DNA from: Tissierellia bacterium
Lineage (GTDB): Bacteria > Bacillota > Clostridia > Tissierellales > Sedimentibacteraceae
Direction of reading: 5' to 3'
NCBI GenBank assembly: GCA_012843025.1
Contig: DURT01000017.1
Location: 1 to 40,714, forward strand
Length of the DNA stretch: 40,714 nt
The notes below the pieces were generated by a model. It was not told the DNA's origin and ran no database searches. It saw only the letters and a program-made list of their open reading frames with translations. The translations under genes and the position numbers were made by a program. Below are positions 16,876-25,899 of the stretch, in pieces (positions within the stretch are counted from its first letter, which is position 1; every line of letters starts with the position of its first letter).

Positions 16876-18917
16876 AAAGTATATTAAACAATTCTATATC
16901 TGTATTTATTATTGCAGTTATATTGATGATAATAGTACCGCTACCACCATTTTTTTTAGATTTAATGTTTATTCTTAACATAGCGGTATCCATAGTTATA
17001 TTGTTTACAACAATGTATATTAAAGAAGCATTGGAATTTTCGGTATTCCCCTCGTTACTTCTAATTACCACCTTGTTCAGACTGTCCTTAAACGTGTCTT
17101 CAACAAGGTTAATTTTAACTAACAATGGTTATGCAGGAGCAGTAATTTCTACCTTTGGTAACTTTGTATTGCAGGGAAATGCTGTTGTTGGATTCATAAT
17201 TTTCATTATTATAGTCTTGGTTCAGTTTATAGTAATTACCAAGGGTGCAGAAAGAGTGGCAGAAGTTACCGCAAGGTTTACTTTGGATGCAATGCCTGGT
17301 AAACAAATGGCCATAGATGCAGACTTAAGTTCAGGAATAATAACCGAAGAGGAAGCCTTAAGAAGGCGTAACAATGTGCAGAGGGAAGCGGACTTTTACG
17401 GAGCCATGGACGGTGCCACGAAATTTGTAAAGGGCGATGCTATAATGTCCATAGTTGTTACCTTTATAAATTTTATTGGAGGCGTAATTATAGGAATGGT
17501 ACAGGGAGGCTCTACTTTCGATATGGTGCTGCAAACTTATTCTATTGCCACCGTAGGAGATGGTTTGGTTTCTCAAATACCAGCCTTGTTAATATCCACA
17601 GCCACCAGTATGATCGTTACAAGGGCAGCATCAGAATCCAGCTTAAACGTAGACCTTACAAGACAAATTAAATCCCAGCCCTTGGTGTTAATAATATCAG
17701 GAACTGTAATATTTTCCTTTGTACTGATACCAGGATTCCCCAAGATTCAGGTAATAGTTCTGTCTTCAATGTTAATACTTTTGGGAATGAGGTTATTAAA
17801 AACTAATGTCCCAGTGGAAACAGATTATAAAGAACCAGCTCAGGTCGAAGAAGTTTCGGAAGAAGAGTATTACAGAAATATTGATAATATTTATGAGCTT
17901 ATTCAGATAGATCCTATAGCCATGGAAGTAGGCTACAGCTTAATTCCCTTAGTAGATGAGTCTAGCGGGGGAAACTTCATAGATAGAGTAGTAATGTTTA
18001 GACGCCAATTTGCCCAAGAGATGGGAATGGTTATTCCCTCTGTAAGATTAAGGGATAACGGTTATCTTAACCCTAATGAATATGTAATAAAAATAAAAGG
18101 TGAAGAGGTGGCTAAGGGTGAAATATTAGTGGATTATTATTTAGCCTTAGACCCTGGGAACTTGACGGGGGAGGTAGATGGTATTGAAACTGTAGAGCCT
18201 GCCTATGGAATACCCAGCAGGTGGATTAAGGAAGATAAAAAAGAGTTGGCTGAAATTTACGGCTACACCGTAATCGACCCTCTATCGGTGTTAATTACAC
18301 ATTTGTCGGAAGTTATAAGATCCCATGCCCACGAACTATTGTCAAGGCAAGAAATAAATCAATTATTGAGCAGGGTAAAGGAGGATAATGAAATATTAGT
18401 CAGTGAAGTTATTCCTGGAATAGTATCCTTAGGTAACCTGCAAAAAATATTAGGAAACTTGCTTAAAGAAGGAATCCCCATTAAGGATATGGAAACTATT
18501 TTGGAAACTATCGGTGATTATGGAACCACTGTTAAGGATACAGAAATGCTTACAGAATATGTGAGACAAGCTTTAAGAAGAACAATAACTCGTAAGTGGT
18601 CTGAAGGAGGACAAATAAGAGTTATTACATTAAGTACCGAAATCGAAAAATTAATAATAAACTCTATGAGCAAGAGCGAAAAAGGTTCCTACTTATCCCT
18701 TGACCCAGAAATAATGCAAAAATTAGTTACTCAACTAATTGAGCAAATCAATAAGTTAAAAGGTGAAATTAACATACCTATAATACTTACATCACCCTTT
18801 GTAAGGGGATATTTCAGGAAATTGTTAGATCAATTTTATCCCAAGGCGGTCGTACTGTCTTTTAATGAAATAGATAATTCTGTTCAGATACAAGCATTGG
18901 GCAATATTGCAATATAA
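16872..18917 (+). CDS. flhA: Flagellar export gate protein FlhA
   Basis: Encodes 681 residues, the normal length. Hydrophobic N-terminal half with about eight membrane helices. The FHIPEP-type conserved loop (RFTLDAMPGKQMAIDADLSSGIITEEEALRRRN) lies near residue 135. The C-terminal cytoplasmic domain (about 330-681) forms the nonameric docking ring for export chaperones. In many bacteria flhF and flhG follow; here the sigma factor gene starts 15 bases later. Confidence 0.98.
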   Translation: MKSILNNSISVFIIAVILMIIVPLPPFFLDLMFILNIAVSIVILFTTMYIKEALEFSVFPSLLLITTLFRLSLNVSSTRLILTNNGYAGAVISTFGNFVLQGNAVVGFIIFIIIVLVQFIVITKGAERVAEVTARFTLDAMPGKQMAIDADLSSGIITEEEALRRRNNVQREADFYGAMDGATKFVKGDAIMSIVVTFINFIGGVIIGMVQGGSTFDMVLQTYSIATVGDGLVSQIPALLISTATSMIVTRAASESSLNVDLTRQIKSQPLVLIISGTVIFSFVLIPGFPKIQVIVLSSMLILLGMRLLKTNVPVETDYKEPAQVEEVSEEEYYRNIDNIYELIQIDPIAMEVGYSLIPLVDESSGGNFIDRVVMFRRQFAQEMGMVIPSVRLRDNGYLNPNEYVIKIKGEEVAKGEILVDYYLALDPGNLTGEVDGIETVEPAYGIPSRWIKEDKKELAEIYGYTVIDPLSVLITHLSEVIRSHAHELLSRQEINQLLSRVKEDNEILVSEVIPGIVSLGNLQKILGNLLKEGIPIKDMETILETIGDYGTTVKDTEMLTEYVRQALRRTITRKWSEGGQIRVITLSTEIEKLIINSMSKSEKGSYLSLDPEIMQKLVTQLIEQINKLKGEINIPIILTSPFVRGYFRKLLDQFYPKAVVLSFNEIDNSVQIQALGNIAI

Positions 18918-18932
18918 GAAAGAGTGATATGT

Positions 18933-19703
18933 ATGATTTTAACTGACAGCAAATTACAATTGGAAGAAACTCGCATGTGGCAAGATTATCATGAAAGTAA
19001 AGATATTAATATCAGAAACCAAATAATTGAAAAATACAGCCACTTAGTTAAAATTATTGCTATAAAAATGCGAGGTGTTTACCAGCAGTACGGTGATGTA
19101 GAAGACATTGTAAACGAAGGTATAATAGCTCTTATGGATGCTATTGAAAAATACGATATATCCAAGAATACCAAGTTTGAAACCTATGCCTCCATCCGAA
19201 TCCGGGGAGCAATTATAGACTATGTCAGGAAACAGGACTGGATACCCCGGAAAGTTAAAAGCGATTATAAAATTGTAAAAGATGCAGAGGATACCCTAGC
19301 TGACAAATTAGGGAGGACACCTGAAGATCATGAGGTAGCAGAATATCTCAAGATGGATATGGAGCAGTACAATAAAATTGTAAGCCATGCTCACAGTAAC
19401 AGTATGCTGTCCTTCGAAGAATTAATAGGAGAAGCAAATTTATCACTGTACCAGGTAAAAGACGGATATGAACCGCCAGAACATGAAATAGAGTCAAAGG
19501 AATTATACAAGGTACTGGTAGAAAGTGTTAAGGAATTAAATGAAAAGGAAAAATTAATAATCTCTCTCTACTACAAGGAAGAATTAAAGATGAAAGAAAT
19601 TGCGGAAATTTTAGAAATTAGCAACTCCAGGGTATCACAAATTCATACTTCCGCCTTGAAAAAATTGGAAAGAAGCCTAAGGAACTATCTACATGGCGAT
19701 TAA
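18933..19703 (+). CDS. sigD: Flagellar sigma factor sigma-D (FliA/WhiG family)
   Basis: I place the start at the ATG at 18933, 8 bases after the AGAAAGAG SD, giving 256 residues. A GTG at 18924 overlaps that SD. Region 2 (HLVKIIAIKMRGVYQQYGDVEDIVNEGIIALMDAIEKYD) and the FliA/WhiG signature KFETYASIRIRGAIIDYVRKQDWIPRKVK are present, as is the region 4 helix-turn-helix (MKEIAEILEISNSRVSQIHTSALKKLERSL). This sigma factor reads late flagellar, chemotaxis and autolysin promoters. Matching promoter-like sites occur at 28250, 28317, 33124 and 40414 in this window. Confidence 0.97.
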   Translation: MILTDSKLQLEETRMWQDYHESKDINIRNQIIEKYSHLVKIIAIKMRGVYQQYGDVEDIVNEGIIALMDAIEKYDISKNTKFETYASIRIRGAIIDYVRKQDWIPRKVKSDYKIVKDAEDTLADKLGRTPEDHEVAEYLKMDMEQYNKIVSHAHSNSMLSFEELIGEANLSLYQVKDGYEPPEHEIESKELYKVLVESVKELNEKEKLIISLYYKEELKMKEIAEILEISNSRVSQIHTSALKKLERSLRNYLHGD

Positions 19704-19729
19704 AGCGATAATTAAAAGGAGGTGGTAAT

Positions 19730-20479
19730 ATGTCCAGAGGATTTTACGCTCTTACTTCAGGCATGCTTACCCAACAGAGGAAGATAGATGTACAAAGTAA
19801 TAATATAGCCAATTTAAATACTGCCGGCTATAAAAAGGAAGAAGCATTAACTTCAAATTTCGGAAACCTGTTTATCCATAAGTACAAGGAAAAGGGAATT
19901 TACAGGGAAGAGACACCTATTAACAATGTATCCGCCATAAGGACTGTTACGGAAACCAACACTCATCACTCTCAGGGTGCCTTAGAAGAAACAGGCCTTA
20001 TTACAGACTTTGCCATAGCAGGCTCTGGATTTTTCGCAGTTGAAAATAACGGAGAAATACTCTATACCAGAAACGGAAGTTTTACTGTTGACGAAGAAGG
20101 ATACTTGCTACTGCCAGGTATAGGGAGAGTTCAGGGAGAGTTCGGCGACCTGTATGTAGGTGGGGACAAATTTGAAGTTACTCCCGGAGGAAGTATAGTA
20201 GTGGAAGGGGAGATTGTGGACAACATAGCTGTATACGACTTTGTAGATTACAACCTGTTAAATAAGTTCGGTCCCGGCCTGTTTATATCCAATGAAGAAC
20301 CGGAATTAGTGGACTATCCCACTGTGTTAAATGGAACTTTGGAAAGGTCCAATGTGGATTTAACAGAGGAATTAACCAATATGCTGGCAGCTCAAAGAGC
20401 CTTGCAAACTGCAGCCCAGGCTTTGAAAATCTATGACATGGTAAATGATAAAGCAGTAAATGAAATAGGCAAAATATAA
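19730..20479 (+). CDS. flgF: Flagellar basal-body rod protein, FlgF type (FlhO-like)
   Basis: Encodes 249 residues. The N-terminus FYALTSGMLTQQRKIDVQSNNIANLNTAGYKKEEA and C-terminus GTLERSNVDLTEELTNMLAAQRALQTAAQALKIYDMVND are rod-protein terminal helices. The core has the FlgF/FlgG motif DFAIAGSGFFAVENNGEILYTRNGSF. As the first of a pair (like B. subtilis flhO-flhP) it is assigned to FlgF, with FlgG following 11 bases later. The two types are hard to separate by eye. It has a strong SD (AAAAGGAGGTGG). Confidence 0.88.
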   Translation: MSRGFYALTSGMLTQQRKIDVQSNNIANLNTAGYKKEEALTSNFGNLFIHKYKEKGIYREETPINNVSAIRTVTETNTHHSQGALEETGLITDFAIAGSGFFAVENNGEILYTRNGSFTVDEEGYLLLPGIGRVQGEFGDLYVGGDKFEVTPGGSIVVEGEIVDNIAVYDFVDYNLLNKFGPGLFISNEEPELVDYPTVLNGTLERSNVDLTEELTNMLAAQRALQTAAQALKIYDMVNDKAVNEIGKI

Positions 20480-20490
20480 GGGGGATGTAA

Positions 20491-21204
20491 ATGATTAAAG
20501 CATATTACACGGCAACAAATGGAGCAATAAGCAACAAGAATTACTTGGATGTACTATCAAACAATATGGCCAATATACAAACTACAGCTTTTAAAAAATC
20601 CAGGCCGGAATTCTCTGATTTAATATATACCAATATCAGAGGAGTTGAAGGAGAAAATACCAATCTTAAATCTGGTAGCGGCTCCAAAATTAACAATGTA
20701 AGTATTAGCTTCAGCCAGGGAGCTCCCTACCTAACGGGTGTTCCAACAGACTTTGCCATACTAGGAGAGGGGTTTTTCGCTGTAGAATTTGAAGAAGAAA
20801 TATTGTTTACCAGGGCAGGAAACTTTGAAGTAGTAACAATGGACGATGAGAATTACCTCATGTACCAGGGAGGATATGTATTAAACAACGAAGAAGCACC
20901 AATAATTTTGGAAAGCCCTGAAGATATAAATAACATAAATTTAGGAATATTTGTCTTTAATAATAAGGGGGATTTAGAGCAGGCAGGAAACAACCTATTT
21001 AGATTTTCTAATGAAGATGCGGAATATGAATTAATTGAAACAGGGGATTCTAAAGTTTTGAGGGGTTATTTGGAATCATCAAATGTGGAAGTGTCCGAAG
21101 AAATAGTAAAATTAATCCAAATCCAAAAAGCTTTTCAGCTCAATACTACCGTAATAAAAACCGCCGATGAAATAGAGCAAACAATAAATTCTTTAAAAGG
21201 ATAA
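20491..21204 (+). CDS. flgG: Flagellar basal-body rod protein, FlgG type (FlhP-like)
   Basis: Encodes 237 residues. It starts MIKAYYTATNGAISNKNYLDVLSNNMANIQTTAFKKSRPEFSDLIYTNI, close to the FlgG pattern. The core has TDFAILGEGFFAVEFEEEILFTRAGNF and the end VLRGYLESSNVEVSEEIVKLIQIQKAFQLNTTVIKTADEIEQTINSL. FlgG is the distal rod subunit. SD AAGGGGGATG precedes the ATG. It is followed three bases later by the DUF342 gene. Confidence 0.9.
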   Translation: MIKAYYTATNGAISNKNYLDVLSNNMANIQTTAFKKSRPEFSDLIYTNIRGVEGENTNLKSGSGSKINNVSISFSQGAPYLTGVPTDFAILGEGFFAVEFEEEILFTRAGNFEVVTMDDENYLMYQGGYVLNNEEAPIILESPEDINNINLGIFVFNNKGDLEQAGNNLFRFSNEDAEYELIETGDSKVLRGYLESSNVEVSEEIVKLIQIQKAFQLNTTVIKTADEIEQTINSLKG

Positions 21205-21207
21205 ACT

Positions 21208-22677
21208 ATGGATAAGACAGCCATAGAGAATATAGCAGAAAAAGATTTGTTTTCATCGGAAGGTAGAGAGGTAGAACCTTATAAATTAAGCCACCTAGTA
21301 TCGGCTAACAAGTTAAGAGCTTATATTAGAATTGAATTGTTTGATAAATCAGCAGAAATTTCTTCGGAGGAAATATTAAATTATCTAAAAGAAAATAATA
21401 TTGTATACGGTATAAGAGAAAAAGAAATAATTGAATATTGTGAAAATAAGGAATACTCAAAAGAACTAATAGCAGCTCAGGGTATTGCTCCCATTCATGG
21501 GGAAGATGCTTATATAGTTTATAGTTTTGATTTTACCAGGGGAAAAAAATTCTTGGAAAATGAAGACGGAACCATTGATTTTAAAAATCTAAACAATGTA
21601 ATAAATGTTAAAAAGGATACGGTACTAGCCTACATAGTGCCTGCAAAAGAAGGAAAAGACGGTGTAGATGTCTTTGGAAATCCCATAAGCTATCGAAAAG
21701 GTAAAGATGTTTACTTCGATTACGGCAAGAATACATATATTTCACCTGATGGCCTTCAGTTATTGGCCAGTACCGACGGAGCTGTAGAATATAAAAACGG
21801 GAAATTATTTGTAGAAAATGTATACAGGGTTAAGAATGTAGACAACACCACAGGTAACATAGACTTTATTGGAAGCGTTGTTATAGACGGAGATGTAAAA
21901 GAAGGATTCTCTGTAACGGCCCTAGGGGATATTAAAATAAGGGGAATGGTGGAAGGGGCCTATATAAAATCAGAAGGTAGCGTAGTTATTGGAAGAGGTA
22001 TGAATGGTATGAGTAAGGGAACTATTTATGCCAAGGGAGATATTACAAGTAAGTATATTGAAAATGCTACCATAGAAACAGAAAGTAATGTATATGCAGA
22101 AGCCCTTATAAACAGTAATGTAAAAGCAGGCGATTCCGTAATCATTAAAGGATCTACAGCCGCAATTATTGGGGGAACTACAGAGGCAGAAAATTTAATA
22201 TATGCTACCACTGTCGGAAACAAAACAAACCCGGAAACGAATTTAGTTCTTACATTAAAAGAATATTATGAAATAGAAAAATTAATGGGAGAAAAGAAGA
22301 AAAAGAGAATTGACTTAGAAAGGGAATTGGCGGATAAAAATAAAGAGTTAAAAGAATTAGAACTAAAAATAGATTTACTTATGAACTCATCCATAGCTAT
22401 ACAGGACAAAACTGCTTTTCAAAAGAAATTATTGTTTATGAAGATAAAACTCAACAGCGAAATTGTTGAGTTAAAAAGGGAATTAGAGGAAATTGTTCCC
22501 ACTCAAGATATTGCTAACTACAAGATTATCTGTAAAGGCAAAATGTATGGAAATACAAGAATAACCATAGGCTGGTTAAAACATAGGGTGAGACAGGATA
22601 TAAACTACAGCAAAATATATAATGATGGAAAAGACATAGTAATTGTTCCTTTGAACCCCGGCGACTTAGATTTGTAA
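21208..22677 (+). CDS. FapA/DUF342 family protein
   Basis: Encodes 489 residues. An N-terminal acidic alpha/beta part (about 1-150, with DGVDVFGNPI) is followed by a beta-helix-like polymer-forming region (about 200-330; repeats such as GDVKEGFSVTALGDIKIRG and GSVVIGRGMNGMSKG). A Lys/Glu coiled coil (about 345-420) and a short C-terminal beta segment complete it. This is the architecture of FapA (DUF342) proteins, common next to flagellar genes in Firmicutes and called 'flagellar assembly protein A'. Its molecular role is unclear to me. It is co-directional and 13 bases ahead of cheC. Confidence 0.85.
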   Translation: MDKTAIENIAEKDLFSSEGREVEPYKLSHLVSANKLRAYIRIELFDKSAEISSEEILNYLKENNIVYGIREKEIIEYCENKEYSKELIAAQGIAPIHGEDAYIVYSFDFTRGKKFLENEDGTIDFKNLNNVINVKKDTVLAYIVPAKEGKDGVDVFGNPISYRKGKDVYFDYGKNTYISPDGLQLLASTDGAVEYKNGKLFVENVYRVKNVDNTTGNIDFIGSVVIDGDVKEGFSVTALGDIKIRGMVEGAYIKSEGSVVIGRGMNGMSKGTIYAKGDITSKYIENATIETESNVYAEALINSNVKAGDSVIIKGSTAAIIGGTTEAENLIYATTVGNKTNPETNLVLTLKEYYEIEKLMGEKKKKRIDLERELADKNKELKELELKIDLLMNSSIAIQDKTAFQKKLLFMKIKLNSEIVELKRELEEIVPTQDIANYKIICKGKMYGNTRITIGWLKHRVRQDINYSKIYNDGKDIVIVPLNPGDLDL

Positions 22678-22690
22678 TGGAGGAAATAAA

Positions 22691-23296
22691 TTGGAACTGA
22701 ACGAAATTCATATGGATTTTTTAAAGGAGATAGGGAATATAGGTGCAGGAAATGCTGCAACATCCCTCTCCAATATGCTATCAAAAAGAATAGAAATGAA
22801 TGTGCCGAAGGTAAGCTTATTAGATTACAATGATATTGTTGACTCCATAGGAGGAGCGGAAAATGTTCTGGTAGGCGTACTCATAGGTTTTGAAGGTGAT
22901 ATTGAAGGACTTATACTGTTTCTATTAAAAAAGGAATTTGTTCATTTAGTATTGAATTCCCTCATGGGAACAGAATTAAAAGGTTTTGAGGAAATAGGAG
23001 AATTAGAGTTATCAGCTCTATCGGAAATCAGCAACATAATGGTTTCTTCCTATGTAAATTCAATATCCACACTGACAAATATGAAAATCAATATAACCAC
23101 CCCATCCCTGAATATCGATATGGCAGGTGCTCTTTTGGATGCTGTAACTGCAGAATTTGCTGAAGTTGCTGACAAGGTTGTATTCATTAAGGAAAAATAC
23201 TATTGTCAAAATGAAACAGCTCACAGTTACATGCTTCTTTTACCTACCATGTCATCCCTGAAAACTCTATTAAAGAAGTTTGGAATTGATATATGA
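22691..23296 (+). CDS. cheC: CheY-P phosphatase CheC
   Basis: Encodes 201 residues from TTG at 22691, 7 bases after GGAGG. Both phosphatase signatures ExxN-x22-P are complete: KEIGN...NVP near residue 14 and SEISN...TTP near residue 113. CheC removes phosphate from CheY-P and its activity is raised by CheD. It overlaps cheD by 4 bases (ATGA), so the partners are co-translated. With FliY this gives two CheY-P phosphatases. Confidence 0.97.
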   Translation: MELNEIHMDFLKEIGNIGAGNAATSLSNMLSKRIEMNVPKVSLLDYNDIVDSIGGAENVLVGVLIGFEGDIEGLILFLLKKEFVHLVLNSLMGTELKGFEEIGELELSALSEISNIMVSSYVNSISTLTNMKINITTPSLNIDMAGALLDAVTAEFAEVADKVVFIKEKYYCQNETAHSYMLLLPTMSSLKTLLKKFGIDI

Positions 23297-23775
23297 GTTC
23301 ATATGTAACTGTAGGAATTTCAGACATGAAAATAGTAAAAGTTCCTGAGGTGTTGATCTCATACGCTTTAGGTTCCTGCGTCGGCATATGTATATTGGAC
23401 AGAGATGCCAAATTGGCAGGGATGGCACACATTATGTTATCATATAACAAAAACGGGGATAAAGAGAACCTATTTAAATACGCAGATACGGGAATAACTG
23501 AAATGGTAAGACAGATGGAAATTATGGGTGGTCTAAAATCAAGGATGATTGCTAAAATTGCCGGCGGAGCCAAAATGTTTGAAATTCAAGGAAGTTCCTT
23601 ATTAGGATCCATTGGCGACAGAAATGTGGCGGCAGTAAAAGAAACATTGGAAAAATTAAAAATCAGAATAGTATCCGAAGATGTGGGCAAAAACTACGGA
23701 CGCACCATAATTTTCGATAGTTCCACGGGAGATTTAACCATAAAATCATTCGGTAAAGATTTATTAGTTATATAA
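23293..23775 (+). CDS. cheD: Chemoreceptor glutamine deamidase CheD
   Basis: Encodes 160 residues. The catalytic Cys in YALGSCVGICILD (about residue 33) and catalytic His in GMAHIMLSY (about residue 50) are present, as is the KIAGGAKMF motif. CheD deamidates receptor glutamines and binds CheC, coupling CheY-P level to adaptation. It is the last gene of the long plus-strand operon; a hairpin terminator begins five bases after the stop. Confidence 0.97.
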   Translation: MSSYVTVGISDMKIVKVPEVLISYALGSCVGICILDRDAKLAGMAHIMLSYNKNGDKENLFKYADTGITEMVRQMEIMGGLKSRMIAKIAGGAKMFEIQGSSLLGSIGDRNVAAVKETLEKLKIRIVSEDVGKNYGRTIIFDSSTGDLTIKSFGKDLLVI

Positions 23776-23780
23776 GAATA

Positions 23781-23815
23781 CCCCATTATTAGAGAAACTC
23801 TATAATGGGGATCTT
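23781..23815. terminator. Bidirectional intrinsic terminator, cheD / comFB-like
   Basis: CCCCATTAT (23781-23789) and AGAG (23791-23794) pair with CTCT and ATAATGGGG (23798-23810). The loop is AAA and one T bulges. A TCTTTT run follows on the plus strand. It lies between the converging stops of cheD (plus) and the ComFB-like gene (minus, stop at 23816), so it can serve both; the plus direction has the better U-tract. Confidence 0.85.
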
Positions 23816-24082
23816 TTAATGATTGGGTTTTTTTGACACAAACTCTATTGCCTTTGTTACTTCTGCGATTACTTCTGCCTGATGCTGATTCTCTAAAGAG
23901 GAATATTCTGCATAAACTTCTCCTTTTTTAGTGGTAATATAAAAGGGTTTTAAATTGTTTAATGCTTTTGCCATAATATCGTCTATGCAAGCCTCACACT
24001 TGCATATAGAAGCGTACTCTTCACTCCTAAGAGCTTTTTGAAGATACCTGCTTACTACTTCTTCCATATAATTTATAATCAA
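23816..24082 (-). CDS. ComFB-family protein
   Basis: Encodes 88 residues. It begins with the family-like INYMEEVV, has a cysteine cluster C27-x-C29-xx-C32 (ICKCEACIDDIMAKALNNLKPFYITT) and then KGEVYAEYSSLENQHQAEVIAEVTKAI. This matches the small ComFB ('late competence development') family, whose cysteines may bind metal. Some homologues in cyanobacteria bind cyclic dinucleotides. The start is TTG, 4 bases after GGGGGAG. It is the last gene of the minus-strand cassette, 51 bases after the SLH gene. No competence genes are nearby, so a competence role is not implied. Confidence 0.78.
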   Translation of the reverse strand: MIINYMEEVVSRYLQKALRSEEYASICKCEACIDDIMAKALNNLKPFYITTKKGEVYAEYSSLENQHQAEVIAEVTKAIEFVSKKPNH

Positions 24083-24104
24083 TATACTCCCCCTTTCTTA
24101 TTGT

Positions 24105-24134
24105 AGAACCACCAAGGCTCCCAACAGCGGTTCT
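24105..24134 (-). other. Hairpin between SLH gene and comFB-like gene
   Basis: AGAACC (24105-24110) pairs with GGTTCT (24129-24134), with a smaller internal stem (GCTCCC..AGC) possible. It spans the SLH stop codon on the minus strand and is not followed by a U-tract in that direction. It might be a processing or partial termination signal that lowers comFB-like expression. Confidence 0.3.
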
Positions 24135-25897
24135 TATTTGTCAACAACTTCCCTGTACATACCCACTACAGATATTATTATATCAATGTAGTTTTTATGA
24201 TTACCTATATCCGTAAAGTTGTAATACTTGTTATACAAGGAGTTAATATAAGCCAACTCCCTGTAGGTAGGGTTGTAACCGTAAAGAGTATTTATTGCAT
24301 ATACAACTTCCCCTCGGGTTATAGGTTTATCCGGATAAAATTTTTCAGAATCGCTTAAAACTAAATTTTTCCCTGCAATTTGTATTATTTCCTTTTCCCC
24401 CCAGTGTCCCCTTATATCTTCGTAATCTTTGTTGGTTGAAGATGGAATGGCGTTTAATAAGGGTTTATAGGTACTGATTTTAGTAAGCATTTGACAAAAT
24501 TCTGCTCTGGTAACAGGATTATCCGGCTTAAAAGTTTTATCCTTATAACCAGAAATATACCTTTTGCTGCTGCCCATGGAAATATAATCTCTTGCCCAAT
24601 GGTTATCTATATCAGTAAATTTAGTTTTTAAGTGAGCTCTATTATCATAGGGCAAATCATTTAACCGGCAGAATATTGCCACCATTTCTGCTCTCGTAAT
24701 AGAAGAATCGGGGCTGAAATTATTGGCACTTTTTCCATTCATATATGCAGGAAGAATATTTTCAAACAATTTTTCTTCCCTAGTTTCTTTCCTATATTCA
24801 ATACCTTTGTTTTTAAACAATTCTTCCGTGTATTTAAAATCATGAACAGCTAGTTCAATAGCGTGGCGGGTCCTTGTGGTAGTCAGTTTTCTTTTGTTCT
24901 TTATTACAATCTTCTCAACAGTTCGATTACCCTTCCCATCACCTACTATAAAAATATATTCACCGTTATAAATTATTTCTTCCGGATGATTGTAGGTTGC
25001 AGTTTTATCTTTTAAACTTACATATTTTCCATCGTAGGTAATAATGTAGCTAAGTTCAAAATCATCTTCCGCCTCAATAGTAAGACCATCCTGGGACATA
25101 GCCCAGCTTACAGAAGGTCTTCTATAATCAATATCCGAAATATTGATGTTGAATATATGCTGACTATTATTAGATTTAACCAATACCTCATAATTACCGT
25201 TATCGTCATAGATATCTTTAGAAGGATATGTAGTATAGTCTTCATTATTGGTGAAGTTATAACCATAGTATTCTACAATAGTACTGTAATCATCATAATT
25301 AACTGGAGAAAGATATATTAATAGATAAAATTCTCCCGATTTAATTATTTTAAAGTAGAAAGGTTCATCATCTATTTCAACTGTTAAATTATAAGGTTCA
25401 TTGTTCTTTATACTTCCTGGATAGAAATTAATTTCATTGGTTAAGGAAGTTTCTTTGGGGGTTTTTATAGTTCTTAGTTTATCTGTCTGAAGGTTGAATA
25501 CAATTTGTTTTTTTTCATAATCATAGAGCAGTTTAAAATCTGCATAAATATCTTTTTTGCTGTGGTAATCTATTGGCTCTTCAATACTGTCCACTGTATG
25601 GACAAAAGTTTTTCTATAAGTTCCATCATAAACTGTAAAAGGATATCTTCCGTTTCTGTCTGCTACAAAAGTAGCGCTTTTTCCTTCCACAAAGTAACCG
25701 GAAGGCAGGTATATATAGTAATCTCTTTCTTCATCATCGTTTGAATAATAAGGTTCTAAGGTAATTTCTATAAAATTTGTTCCAGCTACTGTACTTTCAG
25801 TAAATTTTCCCCTTAAATTTCTGCTGGATGCATAAACTATATTTAAACTGCTTAAAATAATTACTGTTATAATAGTAAAAATAGTTATTTTCTTCAT
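24134..25897 (-). CDS. Secreted S-layer-homology (SLH) domain protein
   Basis: Encodes 587 residues. There is an N-terminal signal peptide (MKKITIFTIITVIILSS, cleavage near VYASS). A long beta-rich region without a recognised domain (about 25-340) is rich in Tyr/Asp. Three SLH repeats follow, with TRAE/TRGE motifs near residues 400 (SITRAEM), 461 (PVTRAEF) and 525 (PITRGEV). SLH triplets bind secondary cell-wall polymer, so the protein should sit on the cell surface. The start ATG is 2 bases after the PilZ gene stop, with CAGGAG overlapping that stop, so it is co-transcribed with flagellar genes. No enzymatic motif is visible. The adhesive or structural role is inference. Confidence 0.88.
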   Translation of the reverse strand: MKKITIFTIITVIILSSLNIVYASSRNLRGKFTESTVAGTNFIEITLEPYYSNDDEERDYYIYLPSGYFVEGKSATFVADRNGRYPFTVYDGTYRKTFVHTVDSIEEPIDYHSKKDIYADFKLLYDYEKKQIVFNLQTDKLRTIKTPKETSLTNEINFYPGSIKNNEPYNLTVEIDDEPFYFKIIKSGEFYLLIYLSPVNYDDYSTIVEYYGYNFTNNEDYTTYPSKDIYDDNGNYEVLVKSNNSQHIFNINISDIDYRRPSVSWAMSQDGLTIEAEDDFELSYIITYDGKYVSLKDKTATYNHPEEIIYNGEYIFIVGDGKGNRTVEKIVIKNKRKLTTTRTRHAIELAVHDFKYTEELFKNKGIEYRKETREEKLFENILPAYMNGKSANNFSPDSSITRAEMVAIFCRLNDLPYDNRAHLKTKFTDIDNHWARDYISMGSSKRYISGYKDKTFKPDNPVTRAEFCQMLTKISTYKPLLNAIPSSTNKDYEDIRGHWGEKEIIQIAGKNLVLSDSEKFYPDKPITRGEVVYAINTLYGYNPTYRELAYINSLYNKYYNFTDIGNHKNYIDIIISVVGMYREVVDK

Positions 25898-25899
25898 AC

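Noticed and set aside
19695..19729. Sigma-D-like site (AGCGATAA) before the flgF-like gene
   Set aside because: Only 5 of 8 -10 matches and no TAAA at the right distance.
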